From positions 1-64,000 of the forward strand of contig NZ_JAKFFT010000008.1 of NCBI RefSeq assembly GCF_021502655.1: DNA of 64,000 bases. The letters are read 5' to 3'. How positions within the stretch are numbered: the stretch's first letter is position 1; each line of letters begins with the position of its first letter. Shown in pieces: positions 44,926 through 53,409 of this stretch. The position numbers and the translations under genes are program-made. This DNA comes from Dyadobacter sp. CY347. GTDB taxonomy: Bacteria; Bacteroidota; Bacteroidia; Cytophagales; Spirosomataceae. A model generated the notes under the pieces. The model was not told the DNA's origin, made no database searches, and saw nothing but the letters and a program-made list of their open reading frames with translations.

Positions 44926-44970
44926 TGTTATCAACTTTCGGGGCGAATGTAATTTTTGAACCGGAAGTTG

Positions 44971-45921
44971 TTATTTCAATTCAAATGCGCTGCCCTGCTC
45001 AGGGAAGATCAGATTTAATCCCAGCGCATTATCAGCTGCCAGTTCTGCTTTGATCTTCAATACATTATCACCGCCTGGCTTCATGTGCGTAACAACCACA
45101 TTCATGCCTCTCAAACTTCCTGCGCCGGAAATTCCTGCAAGAAAATCTAACTCTTTCATAAACCATTTTGGGGTCAAATGACCATATAATTGCCTGTCCA
45201 GCTGCTTATTAGGATACGAGACTTCTAAAAAAATCCCTGCAAGCTGCTTTGCCTTTACCAGTGGCGCGACCGCTTTCCAAACCTGCTGCATTTTATCCGA
45301 TTTCTCGATTTCATCAGGGCCTGTATCGCCAAAATACAACAGATATCTTTCACCCTTTCGGATCAGAAACGCAGTGCTTTCGTAGGGATTTGAATGACTG
45401 AGCTTAAAAACCTGCACCGACATTTCTGTCTGCTCAATGTTCACTTCCTGATCTTCGCCCAGCATTTTATAAGTGTATTTTTTTAGCTCTGGCCCCACGC
45501 CCTCGTTCGCAACATTCGGCCAGCTTTGCCAGTTGAAATAATGCGCTTTAAGCGTTTCAATGCAATATTCCGTCCCATAAACACGCTTCGCAGTGTCTTC
45601 CACAGAATTGATCACCATGCCTGAAAGATGGTCCAGATGCGGGTGCGAGATCAGGTACGCTTTGATATATTTCCTCAAAACAACATCAGCCGGAACTGTA
45701 AAAACTTTATTAGCCACCGCTTTTGAAATCCCATTTGTGACAGTCCCGGCATCCAGGCATACAAACGCATTGGAATTCACTGGCGCTACCATATAAGCAG
45801 ACAAGTTGCCATCGTCCCCTCCACCGCGCACGCCCAGCGGCACAACACGAAAACCGCCCTGCGCTAGGCAAAAGCAAATCGAAAGAATAAAGGCCGAGAT
45901 TGATGATAACAGGATGCGCAT
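44971..45921 (-). CDS. Exported class II cyclic-nucleotide phosphodiesterase-like metallo-beta-lactamase-fold protein
   Basis: With the ATG at 45921 the 316-residue product has a signal peptide (MRILLSSISAFILSICFCLAQG). A metallo-beta-lactamase fold follows with the metal motif H93-x-H95-x-D97-H98 (SHPHLDHLSG), FGDTGPD and VTHMKPG. The overall pattern (VPLGVRGGGDDGNLSAY; LEVSYPN) fits PDEase_II, which hydrolyses 3',5'-cyclic nucleotides, here in the periplasm. The frame stays open to 45969, but that start would place charged residues before the signal peptide. Divergent from the photolyase-like gene. Confidence 0.82.
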   Translation of the reverse strand: MRILLSSISAFILSICFCLAQGGFRVVPLGVRGGGDDGNLSAYMVAPVNSNAFVCLDAGTVTNGISKAVANKVFTVPADVVLRKYIKAYLISHPHLDHLSGMVINSVEDTAKRVYGTEYCIETLKAHYFNWQSWPNVANEGVGPELKKYTYKMLGEDQEVNIEQTEMSVQVFKLSHSNPYESTAFLIRKGERYLLYFGDTGPDEIEKSDKMQQVWKAVAPLVKAKQLAGIFLEVSYPNKQLDRQLYGHLTPKWFMKELDFLAGISGAGSLRGMNVVVTHMKPGGDNVLKIKAELAADNALGLNLIFPEQGSAFELK

Positions 45922-45969
45922 GATTTTAGTAATGAAGTTGGCCGAAAGGAATCGACATTTAATAGACAA

Positions 45970-47454
45970 ATGAAGTCAATTACATTAATTTTCCCGCATC
46001 AGTTATTTGAGAAACATCCTGCGCTCACGTCAGAAAGAGACGTTTTTCTGGTTGAAGAAGATTTGTTTTTCAACCAATTCTCATTTCACAAGCATAAAAT
46101 ATGCTTCCACCGTGCGTCCATGCAGGCTTACAAATTGTATTTGGAAAGCCAAAAAATCACCGTGCATTACATTGAGGCGCAGGATTCGTTCTCAGACGTC
46201 CGGAAACTGGTTCCTATGCTGAAAAAGAAAGGTGTTGAAGTGATTTTCTACGCTGATGTAACTGATAACTGGCTGCAAAAAAGACTTGCAGAAACGGCTA
46301 AAAAGAACCAGATCGAGCTTATTGAATTCGAAACGCCCATGTTTGTGAATTCCAAAGAGGATCTGGAAATGTATTTCATGAATAAAAAGCGCTATTTCCA
46401 GGCAGACTTTTACACCGCTCAACGGAAGAAATACAAAATCCTGCTCGACGAATCTGGTGAGCCCGAAGGCGGCAAATGGAGCTTTGATACGGAAAACCGT
46501 TTGAAATATCCCAAAAAACAAGTGCCTCCTGCAATTCAGTTTCCAGCAACTAATGATCAATATGCGGAGGCGAAGCGCTACGTTGAGAAGCATTATCGGG
46601 ATAATTACGGGAACATTCCGGATGAAATACGCTTTCCGATCACTTTTGAGGAAAGCGATGCCTGGCTGGAACAGTTTATGGCAAAACGTTTTGAAGAATT
46701 TGGCAAATATGAAGATGCCATGGTCATTTCAGAACATTTTCTCCATCACAGCGTGTTGACACCAATGCTTAACACCGGCTTACTAACGCCGAAAAAAGTC
46801 ATCAACGCAACATTGAAGTATGCACGAAAACACAACATCCCGCTTAATTCGACGGAAGGTTTTGTCCGGCAGATCGTTGGCTGGCGAGAATTTATTCATG
46901 GTGTATATGAATTCAAAGGAAGCAAAGAACGGACACGAAATTATTGGGGCTTCACAAGAAAAATGCCTGAATCCTTCTGGACCGGGACAACGGGCATTGA
47001 GCCGGTCGACATTGTCATCAACAAGGTGCTTGACATTGGCTACTGCCACCACATCGAGCGCTTAATGGTGCTCGGAAACTTCATGCTATTATGTGAATTC
47101 GACCCGGATGATGTGTATCGGTGGTTTATGGAAATGTTCATCGACGCTTACGACTGGGTAATGGTGCCCAACGTCTACGGCATGAGCCAGTTCGCCGACG
47201 GTGGGCTCATGGCAACCAAACCGTACATTAGCGGCAGCAACTATCTGATGAAAATGAGCGATTTCCCAAAAGGCGAATGGCAGCAAACCTGGGACGGGCT
47301 CTTTTGGCGGTTCATGGATAAAAACCGAAAATTTTTCCTGAAAAATCCGAGATTAGGCATGCTAATCAGAACATTTGACAATATGGACGAAGCCAAAAAG
47401 CAAGCCCATTTACAGCACGCTGATGATTTTTTGAAGAAACTGGACAAACAATAA
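45970..47454 (+). CDS. Photolyase/cryptochrome of the bacterial FeS-BCP (DPRP) family, apparently without cluster cysteines
   Basis: The 494-residue protein is of the deoxyribodipyrimidine photolyase-related family (PF04244; PhrB/CryB type). It has an N-terminal Rossmann domain (SITLIFPHQLF...) and a helical FAD domain with TEGFVRQIVGWREFIHG, YCHHIERLMVLGNFMLL, DAYDWVMVPNVYGMSQFADGG and KPYISGSNYLMKMSDF. Known relatives bind a 4Fe-4S cluster through four cysteines, two in a YCKGC-like motif after MSD. Here that place reads MSDFPKGEW (429-437), the downstream CPFN site is QTWDGLF, and no cysteine is at the expected earlier site. Family membership is firm; repair versus signalling is open. Confidence 0.9.
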   Translation: MKSITLIFPHQLFEKHPALTSERDVFLVEEDLFFNQFSFHKHKICFHRASMQAYKLYLESQKITVHYIEAQDSFSDVRKLVPMLKKKGVEVIFYADVTDNWLQKRLAETAKKNQIELIEFETPMFVNSKEDLEMYFMNKKRYFQADFYTAQRKKYKILLDESGEPEGGKWSFDTENRLKYPKKQVPPAIQFPATNDQYAEAKRYVEKHYRDNYGNIPDEIRFPITFEESDAWLEQFMAKRFEEFGKYEDAMVISEHFLHHSVLTPMLNTGLLTPKKVINATLKYARKHNIPLNSTEGFVRQIVGWREFIHGVYEFKGSKERTRNYWGFTRKMPESFWTGTTGIEPVDIVINKVLDIGYCHHIERLMVLGNFMLLCEFDPDDVYRWFMEMFIDAYDWVMVPNVYGMSQFADGGLMATKPYISGSNYLMKMSDFPKGEWQQTWDGLFWRFMDKNRKFFLKNPRLGMLIRTFDNMDEAKKQAHLQHADDFLKKLDKQ

Positions 47455-47504
47455 GCTGCTAATCATAAGCTTATCGCCTAATTTCGCAATCCATTTTCCC
47501 AGAC

Positions 47505-47957
47505 ATGCCAACAATGATCAGAACAAATAGCGAGAATCCGGATTTCAAACGCCTAACGGATCTTCTGGACGACGAGCTCTGCCTCCTATACAACACACAA
47601 AAAGCGGATTACGAAGAATACAACCGCATTACAAACCTGCCGACGGTGATCCTGGCTTACGCGGATAACGCTGCCATCGGCTGCGGATGCTTCAAAATTC
47701 ATGACGAAAAAACCATCGAATTAAAGCGCATGTTCGTCGCCCCAGCACTCAGAGGAAAGGGCATTGCTTCCGCCATGGTGACTGAATTAGAACATTGGGC
47801 CAAACAACTAGGCTTCCAGGAAGCAGTCCTTGAAACCGGCAACAAACAATCCGAAGCCATCTCAATGTACCAAAAACTAGGCTATTCGATTTCCGAAAAA
47901 ACCGGTCAAAATCATGAAATCGGGCATAGCGTATTTATGAGGAAGCGGCTGGTTTAG
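47505..47957 (+). CDS. GNAT-family N-acetyltransferase
   Basis: This 150-residue acetyltransferase has the acetyl-CoA-binding motif A ELKRMFVAPALRGKGIASAMVTELEHWA (with RGKGIA, about 83-88) and motif B ETGNKQSEAISMYQKLGY. The substrate is unknown; small GNATs of this shape act on amines, drugs or protein N-termini. It lies 50 nt after the photolyase-like gene and converges on a HigA gene (12 nt between stops). Confidence 0.92.
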   Translation: MPTMIRTNSENPDFKRLTDLLDDELCLLYNTQKADYEEYNRITNLPTVILAYADNAAIGCGCFKIHDEKTIELKRMFVAPALRGKGIASAMVTELEHWAKQLGFQEAVLETGNKQSEAISMYQKLGYSISEKTGQNHEIGHSVFMRKRLV

Positions 47958-47969
47958 AAAATTCCTTGC

Positions 47970-48341
47970 TTAGATATGGTGTAAAATAAAATCCGCAGGA
48001 ATATCAAGTTCAGTGTGCACTGCCTTGATGAAGGGAACATCAGGCCGCTGCTTTCCACTTAAAATGAGTGACAACTTAGCATTACTTACACCCAGCTTGG
48101 TAGCCAGGTCCTTCTGTTTTAATTTCAATTCATACATCCGCAACTCAATCATCCCCTGAAAAGTCCTCGGCGGCTCCACGTAGTAATGCTTTTTCTCATA
48201 AGCCTGCGCCGCGAGCGCCATTAAACGGAGTTTTTCTGACTCGTCCGAGGAGAGGTTAGCTTCCCCTTTATTCATTATGTCCAGTATCTCTTCCATGATA
48301 CGGTCATACTCTCGTTCACTTTTTATCTCTTCAAATTCCAT
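47970..48341 (-). CDS. higA: HigA-family antitoxin (partner of a frameshifted HigB)
   Basis: The 123-residue antitoxin has an acidic helical N-terminal part (SEREYDRIMEEILDIMNK, LRLMALAAQAYEKKHYYVEPP) and a C-terminal Xre-type HTH (MYELKLKQKDLATKLGVSNAKLSLILSG, about 69-97). It is intact, unlike the toxin gene 6 nt upstream, and may persist as a repressor or as an anti-addiction remnant. It is related to the HigA at 8947-9306. Confidence 0.87.
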   Translation of the reverse strand: MEFEEIKSEREYDRIMEEILDIMNKGEANLSSDESEKLRLMALAAQAYEKKHYYVEPPRTFQGMIELRMYELKLKQKDLATKLGVSNAKLSLILSGKQRPDVPFIKAVHTELDIPADFILHHI

Positions 48342-48347
48342 GTTCTT

Positions 48348-48649
48348 CTATTTAAATTTGATAAGCGAGGCGTCAACTTGGTCATATTCAGCGTGCGTAC
48401 CAATAAAGAGAATATAAAGGGTTCTGACATTGAAGCTTATGAGGGCTACCAGCCTGTATTATTTCCCTTGATATTAAAAACATATCGATCGTTTCCAACC
48501 GAATCGACGGAATTAAAGACTTGCTTTACGTCATGAAAATGAGCCCAGTTTGATCGCTCGGCAATCTTATACCAGCTCTTTAAAGCTTCTTCCGAATCGT
48601 GGTGCTTTTTCCCAAATTCTCTTATAGCTTTATAGCTAAGTATTACCAT
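48348..48649 (-). pseudogene. higB: HigB-family toxin gene with a one-base frameshift
   Basis: The frame starts MVILSYKAIREFGKKHHDSEE and runs to RYVFNIKGNNTGW with a stop after 67 codons (48446). The next frame continues with the expected family end (YRLVALISF... LFIGTHAEYDQVDASLIKFK) and stops at 48348, 6 nt before higA. Restoring one T on the minus strand between 48458 and 48457 would give a full 100-residue HigB (GNNYRLVALI). The catalytic C-terminal half is therefore lost unless the base is a sequencing error or frameshifting occurs. Confidence 0.85.
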
Positions 48650-48671
48650 TATGAGATAGTGTGTTCCAAAT

Positions 48672-48679
48672 CAAACTTA
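48672..48679 (-). promoter_or_regulatory. -7 box ahead of the decayed higBA operon
   Basis: TAAGTTTG on the minus strand matches TAnnTTTG, 22 nt upstream of the toxin start. No TTG lies 19-20 nt further up. Confidence 0.35.
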
Positions 48680-48730
48680 CGAGAAAATTAATATTTTTAA
48701 AAATTATTTAGAAAATCTAAACAAACCACA

Positions 48731-49855
48731 TTGTCTTTATCTACTTCCCCCGCCCCCTTCCACCAAAAACTAACCTACTCCCTCCTGGCCATAGGCTTGA
48801 TCATGCTGGGGATTTATCTGGGACAAGACATTATTGTCCCGCTGGCGATGGCGGGGTTGATTGCGGTTTTGCTGAGGCCGGTGGAGGCCTGGCTTACGCG
48901 GATGGGGGTGCATAAGGTGCTGGCGATCACTCTGGCTGTGCTGCTGGCGGTTGTGATCGTTTCCGGCGTCGCGATTTTGCTTTCGATGCAGCTTTCCGAT
49001 TTCTCGGATGAATGGCCTAAGCTAAAACGAAACATCAATGAATTTTACCGCGATGCGCGGCGCTGGATCAGGCGGGAATATAGCGTTAGTTATAGCAAGC
49101 AGGCCGAATATCTCAAAAACGCCCAGACAAAAACGCTCGAAAATTTCCAGGGTGCCGAGACGCTAGGCGTGGTAACCGGACCACTGGGAACATTGATCCT
49201 GATCCCTATTTACGCCTTTTTGCTCCTCTATTACCGGACTATGCTGCTGCACTTTATGGTCGTTTTGTTTGCAGAAGAATACAAACCGCGGGTGCTGGAA
49301 GTGCTGGGAGAAATTAAGTCCATTATCCAGAGTTACATGGTGGGTTTACTGCTCGAAACTGCCGCTGTTGCCGTGCTGAATTCAGTGGGATTGTTACTCT
49401 TAAATGTTCAGTACGCCATGTTGCTGGGCATTATGGCCGCTATTCTGAACCTCGTCCCATACATTGGCGGACTTGTGGCAACTGCCCTGGCGGTAATGGT
49501 GACGTTCATCAGCCATCCCGATGCGCATACGTTACTGGGTGTTGTGGGTGTGTTTATTGCGGTCCAGTTTGTGGATAATAATTTCCTGGTGCCATTGATT
49601 GTCGGTTCCAAAGTGAAGATCAATGCGTTGGTCTCCATTGTGGGTGTGCTGGTCGGTGGTGCCTTGGCTGGTTTGTCGGGAATGTTCCTTTCTATTCCTG
49701 CGATCGCGATGATGAAAGTGGTCTTTGACCGGATTGACGAGCTTAAACCCTGGGGGATTTTACTGGGCGACCAAACGCCCGAACAGGCGAATAATAACTT
49801 GTTCAGGCTTGTAAACAAGCGGAAACCCAAAAAGAAAACCGACGAAGATGTTTAG
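48731..49855 (+). CDS. AI-2E family transporter
   Basis: The 374-residue inner-membrane protein has about seven to eight hydrophobic segments, with N-terminal LTYSLLAIGLIMLGIYLGQDIIVPLAMAGLIAVLLRPVE. The C-terminal block GIMAAILNLVPYIGGLVA and VDNNFLVPLIVG is diagnostic of the family. Members include the AI-2 exporter TqsA and Na+/H+ antiporter-like proteins; the substrate here is unknown. The only start that keeps helix 1 is TTG at 48731, since the next Met lies inside that helix. Confidence 0.9.
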   Translation: MSLSTSPAPFHQKLTYSLLAIGLIMLGIYLGQDIIVPLAMAGLIAVLLRPVEAWLTRMGVHKVLAITLAVLLAVVIVSGVAILLSMQLSDFSDEWPKLKRNINEFYRDARRWIRREYSVSYSKQAEYLKNAQTKTLENFQGAETLGVVTGPLGTLILIPIYAFLLLYYRTMLLHFMVVLFAEEYKPRVLEVLGEIKSIIQSYMVGLLLETAAVAVLNSVGLLLLNVQYAMLLGIMAAILNLVPYIGGLVATALAVMVTFISHPDAHTLLGVVGVFIAVQFVDNNFLVPLIVGSKVKINALVSIVGVLVGGALAGLSGMFLSIPAIAMMKVVFDRIDELKPWGILLGDQTPEQANNNLFRLVNKRKPKKKTDEDV

Positions 49856-49891
49856 TCTTTCGCCGGTTTGAATAATTTAATAATCAATCAT

Positions 49892-51193
49892 TTACATGAC
49901 AAATTGCTTCGTTTCCACAGTCGCTTTCAAATCGTGTAACAGACTGAAAAGCCCGAAGAATGTGCGGTTGATGTAAATAAAATGTTTGGATCCGCGGTTC
50001 ACATTCATTTTCCGAAGCTCCTTATCATTAGCATATTTCTCACCCAACGCCGCTAATTTCCCAAAGAATGTTTCATCCGAAAAATCGAATGTTTCAGACT
50101 GGAAAGGCTGGGTTAGCAATGATAGGATTTCTTTGAAAAGCTTCGAAAAATAAACCGTTTCCTGTGGCGTATCCTTACTTGAAAGAATCTCCAAAGCCTC
50201 CATTCTCGAATAGAAAATCTCAGGATCATTAAGTTTTTCTGGCTCGGCCAGCTCGAAATAAGGCGTGTAAAACGATTCCGGAATCTCCTTAATGCAGCCA
50301 AAATCAATGGCAATCAGGTTTCCAGCATTGTCAACCAGGAAGTTGCCCGGGTGTGGGTCCGCATGCACTTTTCTCAACTGATGAACCTGGAACATATAAA
50401 AATCCCAAAGTGCCTGCCCGATCTTGTTCGCTAAATGCTGATCAGTGTTGATTTTCGTAAATTCAGACAAATGCTTGCCCGTCATCCAATCCATTGAAAT
50501 CACCCTTTCGCAGGATAACTCGGGATAATATTTAGGAAAACGCAGGTTAGGAATATGGGCGCAAGCCTCAGCGATTTCTGTACTCTGGGCTATTTCAAGA
50601 AAATAATTGGTTTCCTCGGTAAGCTTCGTTTCCACCTCTTTGAAATACTTATCCGAGTCCTTCGCCTGAATGTTGAACATGCTCATGGCAATCGGTTTCA
50701 CCATCGCCAGGTCAGAAGAAATGCTTTCTGCGACGCCCGGATACTGGATTTTCACAGCCAGATCTTTCCCATCTTTCGTCGCCTTATGCACCTGACCAAT
50801 GCTCGCAGCATTGATTGCATTGGCGTCAAATGAATCAAAAAGATCCAGCGGCGCTTTGCCAAAATATTTCTTGAATGTCTTCACAACCAGCGGCGCCGAC
50901 AACGGCGGAACAGAGAATTGGGACAATGAAAACTTCTCCACATAAGCCTGCGGAAGAAAATTTTTCTCCATACTCAGCATTTGCGCCACTTTTAATGCGC
51001 TGCCTTTCAGGTTTTTAAGTCCGTCGTAAATATCCTCAGCGTTGTTGGTATTCAGGTTATCCCGCGCCGACTCAGGATTGGTGATCTTCTCACCATAATA
51101 TTTTAAATAGTTACCCCCGATTTTTACACCGGTCGAAATCAATCTGGTTGCACGCTGAATTTTCGAAGTAGGTATGCTGTCAATTGTTTCCAT
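49892..51193 (-). CDS. ABC1/UbiB-family atypical kinase (ADCK/COQ8-like)
   Basis: This 433-residue protein kinase-like protein is close in layout to mitochondrial COQ8. It has the N-terminal Q-motif ALKVAQMLS (67-75, with K68 and Q71), the A-rich loop INAASIGQVH, lysine K148 (AVKIQYPGV), the catalytic-loop variant HADPHPGNF and the metal motif DFG (IDFGCIKE). The family ATPases support quinone synthesis or lipid handling. The usual KxGQ reads KVAQ here. It follows a TetR gene after 3 nt and is probably controlled by it. Confidence 0.92.
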   Translation of the reverse strand: METIDSIPTSKIQRATRLISTGVKIGGNYLKYYGEKITNPESARDNLNTNNAEDIYDGLKNLKGSALKVAQMLSMEKNFLPQAYVEKFSLSQFSVPPLSAPLVVKTFKKYFGKAPLDLFDSFDANAINAASIGQVHKATKDGKDLAVKIQYPGVAESISSDLAMVKPIAMSMFNIQAKDSDKYFKEVETKLTEETNYFLEIAQSTEIAEACAHIPNLRFPKYYPELSCERVISMDWMTGKHLSEFTKINTDQHLANKIGQALWDFYMFQVHQLRKVHADPHPGNFLVDNAGNLIAIDFGCIKEIPESFYTPYFELAEPEKLNDPEIFYSRMEALEILSSKDTPQETVYFSKLFKEILSLLTQPFQSETFDFSDETFFGKLAALGEKYANDKELRKMNVNRGSKHFIYINRTFFGLFSLLHDLKATVETKQFVM

Positions 51194-51196
51194 TCC

Positions 51197-51886
51197 TTAC
51201 CTCAACTTTTCTTTAATGAGAAATTTACCAAAATCGATCACACTTTCCAGCGGCGTGATATCAATGAGATCAAATGTTGCACGGATTGATTTTTCGATGA
51301 AAAGATCTGTCTTTTCAAAGCCAATAGATTCATCGTCAAGCCAGAATTTGAGTGTTACCATAAACTGGATCCACGCGCCTTCCTCCAACGCATCCTGCTG
51401 CGCCTTGCGGATCCGCTCGCTTTTGGATTTGAGATAACCTTCGCTGATCTGGCTGATGAAAGACTTGAACTGGTTCCTGAAATCTTTCAATTTCATTAGT
51501 CCGGCCAGGCGGTTCTTTTCGCTTTTCAGATCAAACACTACATAGCTTCTGTTAGCCGTAAGTATTTCAAAATAAGTGAAATAGTAAGTCAAAAGCTTGT
51601 CCCTGAAACCAAGCGCAGGCATGTCGCCGCTTTGGTTCATGAGCTCAACCGCAAGCCTGTGAAAGCTCACGAAAACGCTTTTTTCAATAGCCTCAATCGA
51701 AGAGAAATGTTTGTAAAATTCCTTTTCAATAATGCCGTGCCGCTTACAGAACAAATAAACCGATTCCGGCTTTTTGTTGTGTTCAAGGCAATCGTGCATA
51801 TATAATTCAATGATCTTATCGGACGTGATTTCCCGGGCTGCATTTGGTAGGGCACCACCCGGAACTTCCTTCAATTTTGCTGCCAT
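51197..51886 (-). CDS. TetR-family regulator
   Basis: The 229-residue regulator has an N-terminal TetR HTH (about 22-70: SDKIIELYMHDCLEHNKKPESVYLFCKRHGIIEKEFYKHFSSIEAIE, a variant of the usual consensus) and a long helical ligand-binding domain. It is the first gene of a two-gene unit with the ABC1 kinase, with 3 nt between them, so it probably autoregulates and controls the kinase. Its upstream DNA shares a short stretch with that of the AraC gene. Confidence 0.85.
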   Translation of the reverse strand: MAAKLKEVPGGALPNAAREITSDKIIELYMHDCLEHNKKPESVYLFCKRHGIIEKEFYKHFSSIEAIEKSVFVSFHRLAVELMNQSGDMPALGFRDKLLTYYFTYFEILTANRSYVVFDLKSEKNRLAGLMKLKDFRNQFKSFISQISEGYLKSKSERIRKAQQDALEEGAWIQFMVTLKFWLDDESIGFEKTDLFIEKSIRATFDLIDITPLESVIDFGKFLIKEKLR

Positions 51887-52017
51887 TATTTTATCTGTTT
51901 ACAAAGTGTTAATCCACGCTTACAAAACGAATGTCAGGCCGCTTAAAATATTCATAGCGGACTATTTAGCAACAAAATAAAGGGCAGTAATCATTCACCA
52001 AACCGCTTAATAATTTT

Positions 52018-53364
52018 CTAAACCCTGAAAATATTCAGGTTAAGGAAGTCATTTCTAAACTTCCCTTTCGGATCCATTTCAATAGCCAGTGTGATGAACT
52101 CTTCCATTTTGACATAGCGCTTCGCAAGCAGATCCGGAGAAACCGAAAACAATTTGCCCCAATGCGGCCGCACATCATAAGGCGCCAATTCTCGCTCGAT
52201 AATGGGCAAAAGCTTGCTAACCGCATCCCATTCCTGTTTCCAGGTAAAGTGAATGGCCACAGAATCCTGCTTATAACAAGGGCTCAACCAGAAATCATCT
52301 GCCGCAATGGTCCGTATTTCCGAAGTAAGCAAATGCGGCCCAACCTGACTTCCAAGCTTGGAAATAGCCATTATGGCATCCACAGCATTTTTTCTGGGCA
52401 CAAAAAATTCCGATTGCAGCTCAACCCCGCTGCTAGGCGTAAAACCCATCTTGAAATGCGGCATGCGTTCATACCAGGGGCCGGAAACGCCCATTTGCTC
52501 GGTGCAGTTTTCGGCAGAAAGTTCAGGGATCGGGTGGAGGTTTTTGGTGGCCAGTTTTGCGCCAAAGAATTCTTGCTCGGCTTTTAAGGGCTTCCCGTCT
52601 TCTATCTTTTGCTTAACCCAAACTTCCGTAATGTCCTGACTTTGCCAGTTTGTAAACAAACTCACGCTATATCCGCTAGATTCGATCTTTTCAAAATTAT
52701 CCTTCAACTGATCCAGAGGCAGATTTTCGTAAACAAACTGCCCCATCATAAACGTTGGCACCATATCCAATGTCACTTTTGTGACCACGCCCAAAGCGCC
52801 CAGGTTCACAACGGCAGCATTGAATTTCTCCCCATCATTTTTACGGCTCAATTGCATTACATCACCAGCCGCAGTCACAACTTCCATCGCCGAAACAGCC
52901 GTTGCAAGGTTTCCGTTTTTGTCGCCGGATCCATGCGTAGCCGTTGCACAAGCGCCCGCAACAGAAATGTGTGGCAGTGAGGCCAGATTATGCAGCGCGA
53001 AGCCTTTTTTATGCAGATAAGGGCTTAACTGACCATATTTCATGCCGGAATTGACCGTCACCGTTTTATTCGTTTCATCCAAAACAATGTGTTCCTCCGC
53101 ATTTACCAGCGAAATAAACTGGTCCTTCGTGTCCGCAATGTTGTTGAAACAATGCCGGGTTCCGAGCACTTTCAGCTTGGGATATTTTTTTACAATTTCC
53201 TGAACCTGCCCCAAAGTCTTCGCCTGATCCAGTTTCCCGGTGCTGTATTCCAGGTTACCGGCCCAGTTTTTCAATTTATCGGCTTTCGCCCAGCCGGTTA
53301 ATGGTGTAAATAATGGAGCTGTCATTAATGCGGATGAAAGTTTTATAAATGTTCTCTTATTCAT
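52018..53364 (-). CDS. Exported alditol/xylitol oxidase-like FAD protein
   Basis: The 448-residue flavoprotein is of the VAO family. An N-terminal export signal (MNKRTFIKLSSALMTAPLFTPLTGWAKA) is followed by the FAD domain with VLGTRHCFNN. Its H71 sits where alditol oxidase links FAD covalently, and HISVAGACATATHGSG follows. The C-terminal ALO domain ends in RPHWGKLFSV. Relatives oxidise alditols or aldonolactones with O2. The ATG at 53364 puts the signal first; the frame opens 18 nt earlier. It is a single-gene unit. Confidence 0.87.
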   Translation of the reverse strand: MNKRTFIKLSSALMTAPLFTPLTGWAKADKLKNWAGNLEYSTGKLDQAKTLGQVQEIVKKYPKLKVLGTRHCFNNIADTKDQFISLVNAEEHIVLDETNKTVTVNSGMKYGQLSPYLHKKGFALHNLASLPHISVAGACATATHGSGDKNGNLATAVSAMEVVTAAGDVMQLSRKNDGEKFNAAVVNLGALGVVTKVTLDMVPTFMMGQFVYENLPLDQLKDNFEKIESSGYSVSLFTNWQSQDITEVWVKQKIEDGKPLKAEQEFFGAKLATKNLHPIPELSAENCTEQMGVSGPWYERMPHFKMGFTPSSGVELQSEFFVPRKNAVDAIMAISKLGSQVGPHLLTSEIRTIAADDFWLSPCYKQDSVAIHFTWKQEWDAVSKLLPIIERELAPYDVRPHWGKLFSVSPDLLAKRYVKMEEFITLAIEMDPKGKFRNDFLNLNIFRV

Positions 53365-53409
53365 AGTTTGGGGAGAAAGCATAATGAAAACCAGATGGAT
53401 ATGATTAAA

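Noticed and set aside
52162..52587. Rightward 141-codon frame within the alditol-oxidase gene
   Set aside because: It lies wholly antisense to a well-supported coding region and resembles no family.
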